64,000 nt of DNA from Pseudidiomarina piscicola. GTDB lineage: Bacteria; Pseudomonadota; Gammaproteobacteria; Enterobacterales; Alteromonadaceae. Every line of letters begins with the position of its first letter. Position 1 is the stretch's first letter. Position numbers and translations under genes: made by a program. The notes beneath the pieces were generated by a model. It was not told where the DNA came from. It worked only from the letters and a program-made list of their open reading frames with translations, and did not search any database. This document shows, one piece after another, positions 1 through 10,777 of the stretch. Where the stretch lies: NCBI RefSeq assembly GCF_902806985.1, contig NZ_CADCXY010000002.1:248001-312000 (forward strand), in the 5' to 3' direction.

Positions 1-462
1 ATGGTGTTCGATATGGCCGCAGCGATGTCAATGATGGGTGATCAAGCTCAAAGTGACAGTTTTTGGGATAACGAAATTGCCGAAATTAAGTCCTTTGAGG
101 CAACCGGAACCCAGGAAACTGTTGCTGGAATAAAAGGTGATGTTTTTGAAATGGTAGCACTACACACCGATGGTGAAACCGTCACCACCGAAGTCGTGGT
201 GACCGAAAACCAGGCGGTGGCAGAGCTAACCCAGGCCATGTATGCAATGGCCGAAGTACTGATTGAAGCCGTTAATGAAGCACCTCCAGCGGCCTTTAAT
301 GAGATGAAGTCGTTAGTCATTGACCGCGGCTTAGGTGTACTTCGTCAAGGTGATGACTTTTCCGTGTCAGCGATCGACGCTAAGGCGCCCAGCGCTGCTC
401 GATTTGAACTCCCGGCAAAACCGATGGAGCTACCATCAATGGGCAACTTCGGCGGTAATTAA
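1..462 (+). CDS. Hypothetical protein, 5' end probably outside window
   Basis: The frame is open from the first base, so the Met at base 1 may be internal and the gene probably starts upstream. The visible 153 residues are acidic and rich in Met and Ala, with no Cys. They end in a short Pro/Met/Gly tail (PMELPSMGNFGGN). No membrane segment is seen in this part. I do not recognise the family. The gene converges on the response regulator gene, with only 8 bases between stop codons. Confidence 0.6.
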   Translation: MVFDMAAAMSMMGDQAQSDSFWDNEIAEIKSFEATGTQETVAGIKGDVFEMVALHTDGETVTTEVVVTENQAVAELTQAMYAMAEVLIEAVNEAPPAAFNEMKSLVIDRGLGVLRQGDDFSVSAIDAKAPSAARFELPAKPMELPSMGNFGGN

Positions 463-470
463 AATCTGTC

Positions 471-1067
471 CTACAGCCAGCCATTTTGATGAGCAATACG
501 CGCGGCTTCAACACGGTTGCTGGCATGCAGTTTGCTCATCGCTTCAGACAAGTAATTGCGAGCGGTGCCCTCAGCAATAAAAAGTGCTTGAGCGATGGCC
601 TGGGTGCTCAAGCCCTGCTGGGCTAATTGCAACGCTTTGCGCTCTTTATCAGTCAACGGATCGGTTTGATCGAGTGCCTGTAGCAAAAGTTCGTTACTAA
701 TCACCCGCTCACCGGCTAATACACGCTGTAACGAGTTCACAAGCGCATCTATAGGGGCATCTTTCAATAAAAAACCACTCACACCTGCATCTAGCGCACG
801 TTTAATATACCCCGCGCGATTAAAGGTCGTCATCACCACCATTTTCAACTGTGGCTGGGTGTTTTGCACCCATTTTGCCAACTCAAGACCGGAAAGCTTC
901 GGCATTTCGATATCGGTCAGTAACACATCATAAGCACTGCTCTGTATCTGCTGTTGCGCATCGGCTCCATCCACTGCTTCATCCACATCAACGTCAGCCT
1001 CTAAGCGCAATAAGCTTGCCAGCGCCGTGCGCACCATGGTTTGGTCTTCGGCCAGTAAAGTTTTCAT
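471..1067 (-). CDS. LuxR/NarL-type response regulator (DesR-like)
   Basis: This 198-residue two-domain response regulator is the likely cytoplasmic partner of the histidine kinase encoded just upstream. The receiver domain (about residues 1-115) has acidic D8, phospho-acceptor D52 in TDIEMP, a T80/T81 switch position and K102 in LLKDAP. The C-terminal GerE helix-turn-helix (about 135-195) contains LTDKERKALQLAQQGLSTQAIAQ. Its ATG overlaps the kinase stop by 4 bases (ATGA), which implies translational coupling. By analogy with DesKR, LiaRS and Lnr systems it probably controls the divergent ABC exporter genes. That target is inferred from position. Confidence 0.9.
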   Translation of the reverse strand: MKTLLAEDQTMVRTALASLLRLEADVDVDEAVDGADAQQQIQSSAYDVLLTDIEMPKLSGLELAKWVQNTQPQLKMVVMTTFNRAGYIKRALDAGVSGFLLKDAPIDALVNSLQRVLAGERVISNELLLQALDQTDPLTDKERKALQLAQQGLSTQAIAQALFIAEGTARNYLSEAMSKLHASNRVEAARIAHQNGWL

Positions 1068-2167
1068 AGTAACGCACCTTGTAATTTCGGTATGCTCAAC
1101 TTCACTTCACAGCCACCGGCCATCGAAAGCGAGGCCTCACCGCCTAATTCTTGCATGCGTTGGCTCACACCACTTAAACCATTGCCGTGATGAATCTCCT
1201 TCGGCGTGCCATCATCACTCACTTGAATACGGTAAGTGTTGGCAGTTTCATCGAAGTGAATACTGCACACTTGACCGCTGCTATGGCGAATAACGTTGGT
1301 GACCAGCTCGGTAAGCGCTAGCACGACCGCGGTTTCTTGACTCGCGCTTAACCTCGGAGGGAGGCCCGACACCTCGGTTCGAAATCCCGCATCTGATAAG
1401 CGTTGCTTTAAGCGCTCAAGTTCAAGCTGTAGCCCGTTATGTCGGTAGCCCGAAACACTTTGTCGTACTTGCGATAGGCTATCTCGGGCAATCGCACTTA
1501 ACTCGCCGAGTTGTTTTGTGGCCGCATCGTACTGCTGCTTGTTCAATTGTGCCTGGGCCAAGTCTGACTTCAATACAATGCTCGATAACGTATGGCCAAG
1601 AATGTCATGGAGATCACGGGCGATGCGTTCGCGCTCGACAGCGGTCGCTAATCGCGAGATCTCTTCTGCACTTCGACGCTGGGCCGCATCATGACGCTGC
1701 CGCAAGCGCTCGACGCGGCCAAAGATCGCAACGGTCGACACAATGACGGCACCGTAATAGAAAAACAGGTCCCATTGGGTTCCAGGCCCCCAGTGAAAGA
1801 TCGCCAACGTCGCCACCAGCCCGACAACCCCAGCCAATGCATAAGGCCAACGATAGGCAAGACCGACAAAGAAACCGACGTAACTAAAGAGTGCAATAGA
1901 GCCGGAATTCCATGGCGTGACCACAATGGCAATACCGTACATGGCCAAAATCGGCCACAGCATCCGGTCGAGCGGTTGCTGATAACAATAGAAATACAGC
2001 CCAACAAACACCAGTAGCGCCAGAGAAAGCCCCGCGAGTTCTAGCCAAGAATAGGGAAACAACACCATCGGCAGCACATAGAAGCCAAGATTAAAAAGAT
2101 AGATCCAAGCATGCTTCGGCTGGCTGCCAGAAAACTGAGTTTGCGAAGTTGTTTCAGAAGAGGTCAT
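1064..2167 (-). CDS. Sensor histidine kinase, DesK/HisKA_3 type
   Basis: This 367-residue membrane kinase has an N-terminal region (about 20-150) with about six hydrophobic segments and no large periplasmic sensor domain, as in DesK- and LiaS-like kinases that sense the membrane. A coiled segment leads to a HisKA_3 dimerisation domain with RDLHDILGHTL, where H187 is the predicted phosphorylation site. A HATPase_c domain follows, with the N box around ELVTNVIRHS and a G box near SDDGTP and GNGLSG. It is first in a two-gene operon with the response regulator and is divergent from the ABC exporter genes. The signal is not evident from sequence. Confidence 0.9.
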   Translation of the reverse strand: MTSSETTSQTQFSGSQPKHAWIYLFNLGFYVLPMVLFPYSWLELAGLSLALLVFVGLYFYCYQQPLDRMLWPILAMYGIAIVVTPWNSGSIALFSYVGFFVGLAYRWPYALAGVVGLVATLAIFHWGPGTQWDLFFYYGAVIVSTVAIFGRVERLRQRHDAAQRRSAEEISRLATAVERERIARDLHDILGHTLSSIVLKSDLAQAQLNKQQYDAATKQLGELSAIARDSLSQVRQSVSGYRHNGLQLELERLKQRLSDAGFRTEVSGLPPRLSASQETAVVLALTELVTNVIRHSSGQVCSIHFDETANTYRIQVSDDGTPKEIHHGNGLSGVSQRMQELGGEASLSMAGGCEVKLSIPKLQGALL

Positions 2168-2226
2168 GTCGGTACTCGATTTGGGCCACTGTTGCCATTA
2201 TGACGAGTGGCGCGCCATTGCTCTAG

Positions 2227-2238
2227 TGACATTTGTCA
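2227..2238. promoter_or_regulatory. Perfect inverted repeat TGACATTTGTCA between divergent operons
   Basis: A 12-base dyad (TGACA-TT-TGTCA) lies in the 158-base divergent gap between the kinase and the ABC transporter. A second, looser pair CCACT/AGTGG lies at 2259-2274. NarL/DesR-type regulators bind short inverted repeats as dimers, so this is a reasonable operator candidate for the adjacent response regulator. Function is inferred only from symmetry and location. Confidence 0.4.
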
Positions 2239-2325
2239 TTATCTTTTGCTGACAAAAACCACTGCCGCTAGTGGCAACGGCTACTTAGACTTGCCACATC
2301 AATCATCACTAAAGGATAACACGCC

Positions 2326-3051
2326 ATGGCAGCCGCCTATCTTAGGGTTCAGAACCTTACCAAGAGTTATGGCTCCAAAGCCGCACTAAGGGGTATCAGC
2401 CTAACCGCTCACAGTGGCGAAGTACTTGCTGTGCTAGGTAAAAATGGAGCCGGTAAAACCTCATTCATTCATAGTGTACTTGGCATGCACAGCTATCAAG
2501 CGTCGCGGATGGAGCTCTTCGGGCAAAACTACACGAATCAGCAGCGGCCCTTATCGACCCGGCAGCGGCTAGGAGTGATGATGCAGGTTGGTGCACTCTC
2601 GGCCAACCTCACGGTAGCTGAGCAACTCGACCTTTTTTGTAGTTATTACACCAACGGCGCCAGTGTGACCGAGCTCATCACGCAGTTTGAATTACAAGAA
2701 ATAGCACCACAGCGCTTTGGCCGACTCTCCGGCGGTCAACGTCAGCAGGTACTCTTGGCCTTGTCTGTTGCTGGCCATCCAGACCTACTCTTTTTAGATG
2801 AACCCACCGTTGGTATGGATGTTGAGGTGCGTCACCGTCTCTGGCAGCACATTCAGAATTATCGCGCCAAAGGCTGCGCCATTGTCTTAACCACTCATTA
2901 CATCGAAGAAGCTGAGCGGCTTGCTGATCGCGTTGCCATTTTACGTGAAGGACAACTCATCGCCAGCGGCAGCGTTGCAGAAGTCGTTGGTGATGAAACC
3001 TCTTTGGAAAATGCTTATCTGAAACTGATGCAGGAGAAACAACATGCATAA
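2326..3051 (+). CDS. ABC transporter ATP-binding protein (DrrA/Lnr-like exporter)
   Basis: This is a 241-residue ABC ATPase. Walker A is GKNGAGKTS (about 38-46), the signature is LSGGQ (134-138) and Walker B is LLFLDEP with catalytic E159. The H-loop is in LTTHYIEEAERLADR. It pairs with the ABC-2 permease encoded 8 bases overlapping downstream, forming an exporter. A DesK/DesR-like pair next to an ABC-2 exporter resembles the Bacillus LnrJK-LnrLMN and YvfRSTU arrangements, in which the kinase induces a drug or lipid exporter. The substrate here is unknown. The AAAGGATAAC segment before the ATG supplies a ribosome-binding site. Confidence 0.92.
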   Translation: MAAAYLRVQNLTKSYGSKAALRGISLTAHSGEVLAVLGKNGAGKTSFIHSVLGMHSYQASRMELFGQNYTNQQRPLSTRQRLGVMMQVGALSANLTVAEQLDLFCSYYTNGASVTELITQFELQEIAPQRFGRLSGGQRQQVLLALSVAGHPDLLFLDEPTVGMDVEVRHRLWQHIQNYRAKGCAIVLTTHYIEEAERLADRVAILREGQLIASGSVAEVVGDETSLENAYLKLMQEKQHA

Positions 3052-3775
3052 TATCACTATGTATATAAAAGAAGCTCGATATGATCTTTTGAGCTTATGG
3101 CGCACACCGTCATTTATCTTACCTGCGATCCTCTTTCCTGTGGTTTTTTATATTCTTTTCGGTATAGTTTTAGACTTCAGTTCTGGCGCCAGCAGCTATA
3201 TGCTCGTTTCTTATGCATGTTTCGGTATGATGGGGCCCTCGATGTTCAACTACGCATCAGCAGTCGCCAGTGACCGCGCTCATGGCTGGCTGACGCTCAA
3301 GCGCATTGCGCCCATGCCACTTAGTGCCTATATTTTCGCTAAATATTATAGCAGCCTGGTTTTTGCGCTCTGCATCGCTTTTATTCTGTTCGGTACCGGT
3401 GCGTTTTTCGCAGATGTCACACTCGTTTTATGGCAATGGGTGGCCCTTTTGCTGGTGCTGTTAATAGGTACACTTCCTTTTGCCTTAATCGGTTTACTGC
3501 TAGGCCTCTGCCTGTCCGACAAGGCCGCACCTGCAATGGTTAACTTGATCTACCTTCCCATGGCGTTTTTATCAGGGTTGTGGGTACCGCTGCAGTTTCT
3601 ACCCACAAGTATTCAGTATATTGCCTATGGCTTGCCCGCCTACCATTATTCGCAACTCGCACATGCGGTGATTGGTTCGAGCCAAGGTCACAGCCCTTGG
3701 CTTCATATCTTCGCGCTCGTGATTTTCAGTGCGGTGATGGTTGTACTCATTCGTTGGCGCTATCAACACGAATGA
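3044..3775 (+). CDS. ABC-2 type transporter permease
   Basis: This 243-residue integral membrane protein has about six hydrophobic segments: 20-45, 55-75, 100-125, 130-155, 165-185 and 215-235. It matches ABC-2 permeases that form homodimers with a DrrA-like ATPase. The start overlaps the ATPase gene by 8 bases, so the two are probably co-translated. The conserved-looking MAFLSGLWVPLQFLP stretch before the last helices is typical of the family. It probably exports a hydrophobic compound or lipid, but the substrate cannot be read from sequence. Confidence 0.9.
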   Translation: MHNITMYIKEARYDLLSLWRTPSFILPAILFPVVFYILFGIVLDFSSGASSYMLVSYACFGMMGPSMFNYASAVASDRAHGWLTLKRIAPMPLSAYIFAKYYSSLVFALCIAFILFGTGAFFADVTLVLWQWVALLLVLLIGTLPFALIGLLLGLCLSDKAAPAMVNLIYLPMAFLSGLWVPLQFLPTSIQYIAYGLPAYHYSQLAHAVIGSSQGHSPWLHIFALVIFSAVMVVLIRWRYQHE

Positions 3776-3789
3776 GCGTGGGCCATCAC

Positions 3790-4875
3790 TTAGTGCACTT
3801 GGTTTAGCGCTTGAATGGCAAAACTACCTAACCAATGCCCTCCTTCATAGGAGTCACCGATAAGGTTTGGGTACGAATAGGCGATATGTTGGTCTGCTAC
3901 TTCGCTTAAATGCGCATAGCGCGGATAGGCATTGGCCAGTGCATAGAGGTTCCACGCGCGACTAAAGTTCAAGCCATCAAGATGCACCAACTTGCCGTCG
4001 GTACGGTCACTGACTTTACCGACGTCAAGGCGATAGTTTTGGTCGGCCAGTTGCGGCATGAATTTGGATAACCACGGTAAAAACTCGTCTTTGGCTAGCA
4101 CCCGTTGCATCAAGCCTATTTCTTCTAAGCACGGGGAAATAAAATCATAACCACTTGGTTCCCAGCTGATTGGGCAGTTTTGATCGTGCAAAAAATAGTC
4201 TTTCGAGCGTTCACGAATCAACGCTGCTAAGTCGCTGAGCTCATTGTTTACCGCATAGTCGTAAGCGAAGCTCAAACCAAATGCGGTATTGGAATGCTCA
4301 CCCACGCGCACTGGGTAAATCAATTGCGGCAAGAACTCTTGATAGCGTTTAACAATCACGTCGGTTAATGGCTGCAGGTTGTGTGCGAGCTGTTGACCCA
4401 GTGGGTCTTGCCACGCGTTCAGTTCGTCAGCGAGCTTTAACAACCATGCCCAACCGTAGGTGCGCTCAAAAGATTTGTTGATGTCTTTACTGAAAAACGC
4501 GGCTTCACGTTCGACATTTTCAAGAGTCAGGTTACGTTTAAGAATGTCTCGTGCCGTTTCGGCTTGTGCCATATCAGGAAACTGGCGTAACAGCGTGACC
4601 AACGACCAATAGCCGTGCGCTGCGCTATGCCAATCAAAACAGCCGTAAAACACCGGGTGATGCTCTTTGGGCTCTTTCAAGTCGTCGGCACTACCTAACA
4701 CAAACCCAGTCTTGTATGGGTAAGGCGTTTCAACACAGTGTAAGGGTAGTTCGACTAACTTTTCTGCCTCAGTAAGGGTTAACTGATGGCTGCTAGACTT
4801 GTCGAAAGCGAGAGCTTGATTCGACAAGCCTAGTGTTACAACCGCAAGGGTCGTAATGATAGCGCGTTTGTTCAT
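3790..4875 (-). CDS. DUF2891 family exported protein
   Basis: This 361-residue protein has a classical signal peptide (MNKRAIITTLAVVTLGLSNQALA, cleavage near residue 23). The body contains HPVFYGCFDWHSAAHGYW, the hallmark of DUF2891, a probable alpha/alpha-barrel family of unknown activity. The many Trp, His and Asp residues suggest a carbohydrate-active or similar barrel fold, but no catalytic function is established. It lies 70 bases downstream of ybiT on the same strand and converges on the ABC permease gene with a 14-base gap. Confidence 0.85.
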   Translation of the reverse strand: MNKRAIITTLAVVTLGLSNQALAFDKSSSHQLTLTEAEKLVELPLHCVETPYPYKTGFVLGSADDLKEPKEHHPVFYGCFDWHSAAHGYWSLVTLLRQFPDMAQAETARDILKRNLTLENVEREAAFFSKDINKSFERTYGWAWLLKLADELNAWQDPLGQQLAHNLQPLTDVIVKRYQEFLPQLIYPVRVGEHSNTAFGLSFAYDYAVNNELSDLAALIRERSKDYFLHDQNCPISWEPSGYDFISPCLEEIGLMQRVLAKDEFLPWLSKFMPQLADQNYRLDVGKVSDRTDGKLVHLDGLNFSRAWNLYALANAYPRYAHLSEVADQHIAYSYPNLIGDSYEGGHWLGSFAIQALNQVH

Positions 4876-4945
4876 ATCGGGTGCCTTTGCTATTCAAGAG
4901 AATTGGGCCAAGGCTTACAGCTTAAATCAAATCGCGCCTCAATAC

Positions 4946-6532
4946 CTAGCCCAGTTGTCGCAAATAGTCTTCATAGGTGCCCGAGAAGTCGCGCATGCCT
5001 TGATCGGTCAGTTCGATAATACGCGATGCCAAAGACGACACAAACTCGCGGTCGTGGCTGACAAACAACAAGGTTCCGTCATAATGCTCAAGGGCCAAGT
5101 TGAGCGCCTCTATCGATTCCATATCGAGGTGGTTCGTGGGTTCATCCATGATTAACACATTCGGCCGTTGCATAATTAATTTGGCGAAAATCATTCGGCC
5201 TTTTTCGCCACCAGACAAAATCGTCACCGGCTTTTTGATGTCATCCTGGGAGAACAGCATACGCCCCAGCACGCCTCGCACGGCTTGCTCGTCGTGATGT
5301 GGCTGCTTCCATTGGCTCATCCAGTCAAATACCGTCATTTTGGTTTTGAACCAATCGGCATGATCCTGTGCGTAGTAACCAATTGAGGCATTTTCCGACC
5401 ATTTAATACGGCCACTGTCGAGTTCATGTTCACCCACTAAGCATTTCAGCAAGGTGGTTTTACCAATACCGTTGGCGCCGAGAATGGCAACTTTTTCGCC
5501 CACTTCAATCATGGCGCTCAGGTTATTGAGCACGTTCAGCTCATCAAATGATTTGTTCACCCCTTCCATTTCAAGGGCTAAGCGGTACAGCTTTTTTTCC
5601 TGCTCAAAACGAATAAACGGACTCACTCGGCTCGACGCTTTTACTTCGGCAAGCTGAATTTTCTCAATTTGCTTGGCGCGCGAGGTGGCTTGTTTGGCTT
5701 TCGAGGCGTTGGCAGAGAAACGACTGACAAATTGCTGCAACTCTGCAATTTTCTCTTTCTTTTTGGCGTTGTCACTAAGTAACTGTTCACGCGCTTGGGT
5801 TGCGGCGAACATATACTGGTCGTAATTGCCCGGATAGACCCGCAATTCACCGTAGTCGATATCGGCCATATGGGTACAAACACTATTTAAGAAATGACGG
5901 TCGTGCGAAATAATAATCATCGTCGCCTGGCGTTCATTCAATACGGTTTCCAACCAACGGATCGTATTGATATCCAAGTTGTTGGTCGGCTCATCAAGCA
6001 ACATAATATCGGGCTCAGAAAAAAGCACTTGCGCCAATAGCACGCGGAGCTTTAAGCCGGGCGCGATTTCACTCATCAAGCCGAAATGCGCCTCTAGCGG
6101 AATTCCTACGCCAAGTAACAATTCACCTGCGCGCGACTCTGCGGTATAACCGTCCATTTCTGCAAAGGCCACTTCAAGGTCAGCAACCCGCATGCCCTCT
6201 TCTTCACTCATTTCCGGCAAACTATAAATACGGTCACGTTCTTCTTTCACCTGCCACAGCTCTTCATGACCCATGATCACCGTATCGACCACACTGTATT
6301 GCTCGTAGGCAAATTGGTCCTGACGTAGCTTACCCACTCGCATGTTTGGCTCAACCGAAACGTTGCCAGCTGAAGGTTCAAGATCACCACTAAGAATGCG
6401 CATAAAGGTCGACTTCCCGCAGCCATTTGCGCCAATCAAGCCGTAACGGTTACCTTCGCCAAATTTAACAGAGATATTTTCAAAAAGAGGTTTTGCACCA
6501 AATTGCATGGTGATATTTGCAGCAGAAATCAC
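4946..6532 (-). CDS. ybiT: ABC-F family ribosome-associated ATPase YbiT
   Basis: This is a soluble twin-ABC protein of the ABC-F family, which acts on ribosomes rather than in transport. Domain 1 has GANGCGKST and [10 protein letters not shown], with the signature degenerated to APGLKLR as in E. coli YbiT. Domain 2 has [17 protein letters not shown] and [10 protein letters not shown]. Between them lies the charged helical linker with [17 protein letters not shown] chose the GTG at 6532 because the product [12 protein letters not shown] aligns end to end with the YbiT N-terminus. A TTG at 6550 would add six residues. Near-identity to E. coli YbiT over long stretches makes the name secure. Confidence 0.95.
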   Translation of the reverse strand: MISAANITMQFGAKPLFENISVKFGEGNRYGLIGANGCGKSTFMRILSGDLEPSAGNVSVEPNMRVGKLRQDQFAYEQYSVVDTVIMGHEELWQVKEERDRIYSLPEMSEEEGMRVADLEVAFAEMDGYTAESRAGELLLGVGIPLEAHFGLMSEIAPGLKLRVLLAQVLFSEPDIMLLDEPTNNLDINTIRWLETVLNERQATMIIISHDRHFLNSVCTHMADIDYGELRVYPGNYDQYMFAATQAREQLLSDNAKKKEKIAELQQFVSRFSANASKAKQATSRAKQIEKIQLAEVKASSRVSPFIRFEQEKKLYRLALEMEGVNKSFDELNVLNNLSAMIEVGEKVAILGANGIGKTTLLKCLVGEHELDSGRIKWSENASIGYYAQDHADWFKTKMTVFDWMSQWKQPHHDEQAVRGVLGRMLFSQDDIKKPVTILSGGEKGRMIFAKLIMQRPNVLIMDEPTNHLDMESIEALNLALEHYDGTLLFVSHDREFVSSLASRIIELTDQGMRDFSGTYEDYLRQLG

Positions 6533-6688
6533 GTTTGAGCACCCGAACAAAAAATAGGCGCGTAATCTACGTGTTTTAGCCGCAAATTACAAAGGAAGTT
6601 TTGCGAAATACGCGCTTTTCGCAGCAATCCAACCGCTGCGACTAAGTACCTGCATCATGATCGAAACGGCGGGTGCAACGTACTAACA

Positions 6689-6702
6689 GTTCATTCATGA
6701 AC
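6689..6702. promoter_or_regulatory. 14-base palindrome upstream of the SOUL-family gene
   Basis: GTTCAT-TC-ATGAAC is a perfect inverted repeat ending 14 bases before the GTG start of the SOUL gene. It lies in the 184-base gap between that gene and ybiT. It could be an operator for a dimeric repressor, or a hairpin close to the ribosome-binding site (AAGAGA at 6704-6709). No regulator is identified. Confidence 0.35.
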
Positions 6703-6716
6703 AAAAGAGACTTTCC

Positions 6717-7343
6717 GTGGCTCAACTGATGCGCTTTTTCCTTATTGTTGCTTTTTTCATCGCAGGTACCTCTATGGCAACCGAAACCCCCAACTACACA
6801 GTTTTAAAAGCCGACGGTGACTTCGAGTTACGCCAGTACGAGCCGATGATTATTGCCAAGGTCACGGTCTCTGGCAGTCTCGATCAGGCCAGCGGGCGTG
6901 GCTTTCGAGTGTTAGCAGATTATATTTTTGGCAACAATCGCGTCAATGGTGCCACCAACGCCACCATAAGTATGACCGCGCCTGTCACCATGGTCGCGCA
7001 ATCCGAACGTATCGAAATGGCCTCTCCAGTTACCTTAACTGAACGCAATGGCCGTTGGACGATGCAGTTTGTGATGCCAAGCGACTACACGATGGCGACT
7101 TTACCGCGGCCAAACAACCCGGCGATTGAGATCGAACAGCGAGCAGAACAGTACTATGCGGTCGCACGTTTTTCCGGTTTTACCGGCGAACAGAAGGTGG
7201 CAGAACAAGCGGAAGCCCTTTTAAAATGGCTAGCAGATCGCGAGCTTACACCTTTGTCAGCCCCCGAAATAGCCCGCTATGATCCACCTTGGACACTGCC
7301 CTTTTTCCGACGTAATGAAGTAATGGTTGCGTACCAGCCCTGA
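6717..7343 (+). CDS. SOUL heme-binding family protein
   Basis: This 208-residue protein has an N-terminal signal sequence (LMRFFLIVAFFIAGTSMA), so the mature part is likely periplasmic. The PNYTVLKADGDFELRQYEP opening, the FRVLADYIFGNN segment and the SMTAPVTM motif are diagnostic of the SOUL/HBP family, whose members bind heme or tetrapyrroles. The GTG at 6717 is preceded by AAGAGA at a good distance. An ATG four codons later is possible. It is a single gene followed by katG on the same strand, but a 125-base gap suggests separate control. Its biological role is unknown. Confidence 0.9.
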   Translation: MAQLMRFFLIVAFFIAGTSMATETPNYTVLKADGDFELRQYEPMIIAKVTVSGSLDQASGRGFRVLADYIFGNNRVNGATNATISMTAPVTMVAQSERIEMASPVTLTERNGRWTMQFVMPSDYTMATLPRPNNPAIEIEQRAEQYYAVARFSGFTGEQKVAEQAEALLKWLADRELTPLSAPEIARYDPPWTLPFFRRNEVMVAYQP

Positions 7344-7435
7344 GACCTGGGTAGAAGCCAGGCTTTAATCGAAAAAAGCTATTAGTATCGTCGTTTATTT
7401 TGGTTTTCTTTATCGACGAGATAGGACTAGAGTGA

Positions 7436-9619
<2,184 letters not shown>

Positions 9620-10666
9620 TTAATCGTGTGCCAAACAGGCCAGTACGTGTGCCAACCAAAACTCGGGTGGATGTTCCATAGTGCTCCGCCCGACACTTAT
9701 TTCGCAAATACTGTAGCCGTGACGGTCTTGACCGCGCGGCGGCGGTAACACTTGCACATCATGTTGACTTAAGTAGCGCTCCGTCAGCCGAGCGATGTCT
9801 TCGGCAGCACGTTCAATATGTAAGTGGAACATTGCACTTTGCGGCGTTTCCGGATTCACCCGTACCCCAGGAATGGTGGCCAGCATGGGTCCTAAATAAC
9901 GCGCATAGTCAACGGCACTGCTGATGCTCGCAAGGTTGTCATCAAGCCCTTGTTGGGCGGCAAGAATATAAGGGTAAAACGAAATTAAGTTACCACCAGC
10001 GCGGCGACTCCAGACTTTTGCTTGCGCAATAAAATCACTCTCACCCGCCAGTATGGCGCCTGCAATTCCGCCAATATCTTTATACAAGCTGACATAAACT
10101 GAATCTGCTAACGCACTAATTTCACCCAGGCTTCGCTTATAATAGGCAGGGCAATGCCATAACCGCGCCCCATCAATATGCACAGCGCAGTTACGTTCGC
10201 GCGCCCACGCCACTTGACTTTGTAAGTCGTCCCAGCTTGGCAGTTGCCCACCTATTTCTCGCATCGGCAATTCCAGAACTAAGGCACCCACGTCGAGCTC
10301 GTTAGGAAAGTCAGCGTAGCGAAGCACCTCCTCCGGTTGGCCCAACACGTGACTCTGTAAGCCCCAAAGTTCTTGGTAACCTTGGTGTTCATGTAACATC
10401 AGATGCGAGGTCGGATGCAGGGCAATGCGCTTCTGTTTGCGTTGCTCGGTGTGAATTTTAAGTGCGACCCCCTGCGCAAGGGTACCGCTGGGAAGAAATA
10501 GCGCTGCAGGTTTACCTAAGAGCACCGCCATTTTGTGCTCGAACTCTTCAATCAGCTTACCACTGCCGTAATTATCAGCGGCGCCGTAGTTCTCGGCTCT
10601 TAATGCAAGTTTACGAAGCGTCGCCTCCATGGCCTCGGCGGGATGACGTAAAATGGATGCTGTCAC
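9620..10666 (-). CDS. Threonine aldolase-like PLP enzyme (beta-eliminating lyase family)
   Basis: This 348-residue fold-type I PLP enzyme matches the beta-eliminating lyase / low-specificity threonine aldolase family. FLPSGTLAQGVAL binds the cofactor phosphate. D165 in HIDGARLW contacts the pyridine nitrogen. K196 in SLYKDIGG is the predicted Schiff-base lysine. Classical family members cleave threonine to glycine and acetaldehyde. Here the early region differs from LtaE, so the exact substrate is uncertain. It lies 111 bases downstream of the cyclase gene on the same strand and converges on katG. Confidence 0.85.
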   Translation of the reverse strand: MTASILRHPAEAMEATLRKLALRAENYGAADNYGSGKLIEEFEHKMAVLLGKPAALFLPSGTLAQGVALKIHTEQRKQKRIALHPTSHLMLHEHQGYQELWGLQSHVLGQPEEVLRYADFPNELDVGALVLELPMREIGGQLPSWDDLQSQVAWARERNCAVHIDGARLWHCPAYYKRSLGEISALADSVYVSLYKDIGGIAGAILAGESDFIAQAKVWSRRAGGNLISFYPYILAAQQGLDDNLASISSAVDYARYLGPMLATIPGVRVNPETPQSAMFHLHIERAAEDIARLTERYLSQHDVQVLPPPRGQDRHGYSICEISVGRSTMEHPPEFWLAHVLACLAHD

Positions 10667-10687
10667 AGGCGCATGCTCTCGAATAGT

Positions 10688-10742
10688 TAGGTTATTAAAG
10701 GTTATAGTTTACGGCACGTTCAGCCTCAATATGAATAACCTA
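10688..10742. repeat. 9-base inverted repeat flanking a 37-base spacer
   Basis: TAGGTTATT (10688-10696) and AATAACCTA (10734-10742) form a perfect inverted pair in the 111-base gap upstream of the aldolase-like gene. It may be an operator pair or part of a leader structure. There is no T-run, so it is not a typical terminator. Confidence 0.3.
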
Positions 10743-10777
10743 CTAGTAAAGTTGAGATAGCTTGTGGCCTAGCTCAG

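Noticed and set aside
7346-7362. Terminator after the SOUL gene
   Set aside because: CCTGG/CCAGG is only a 5-base stem with a weak T tract, so I did not list it as a feature.
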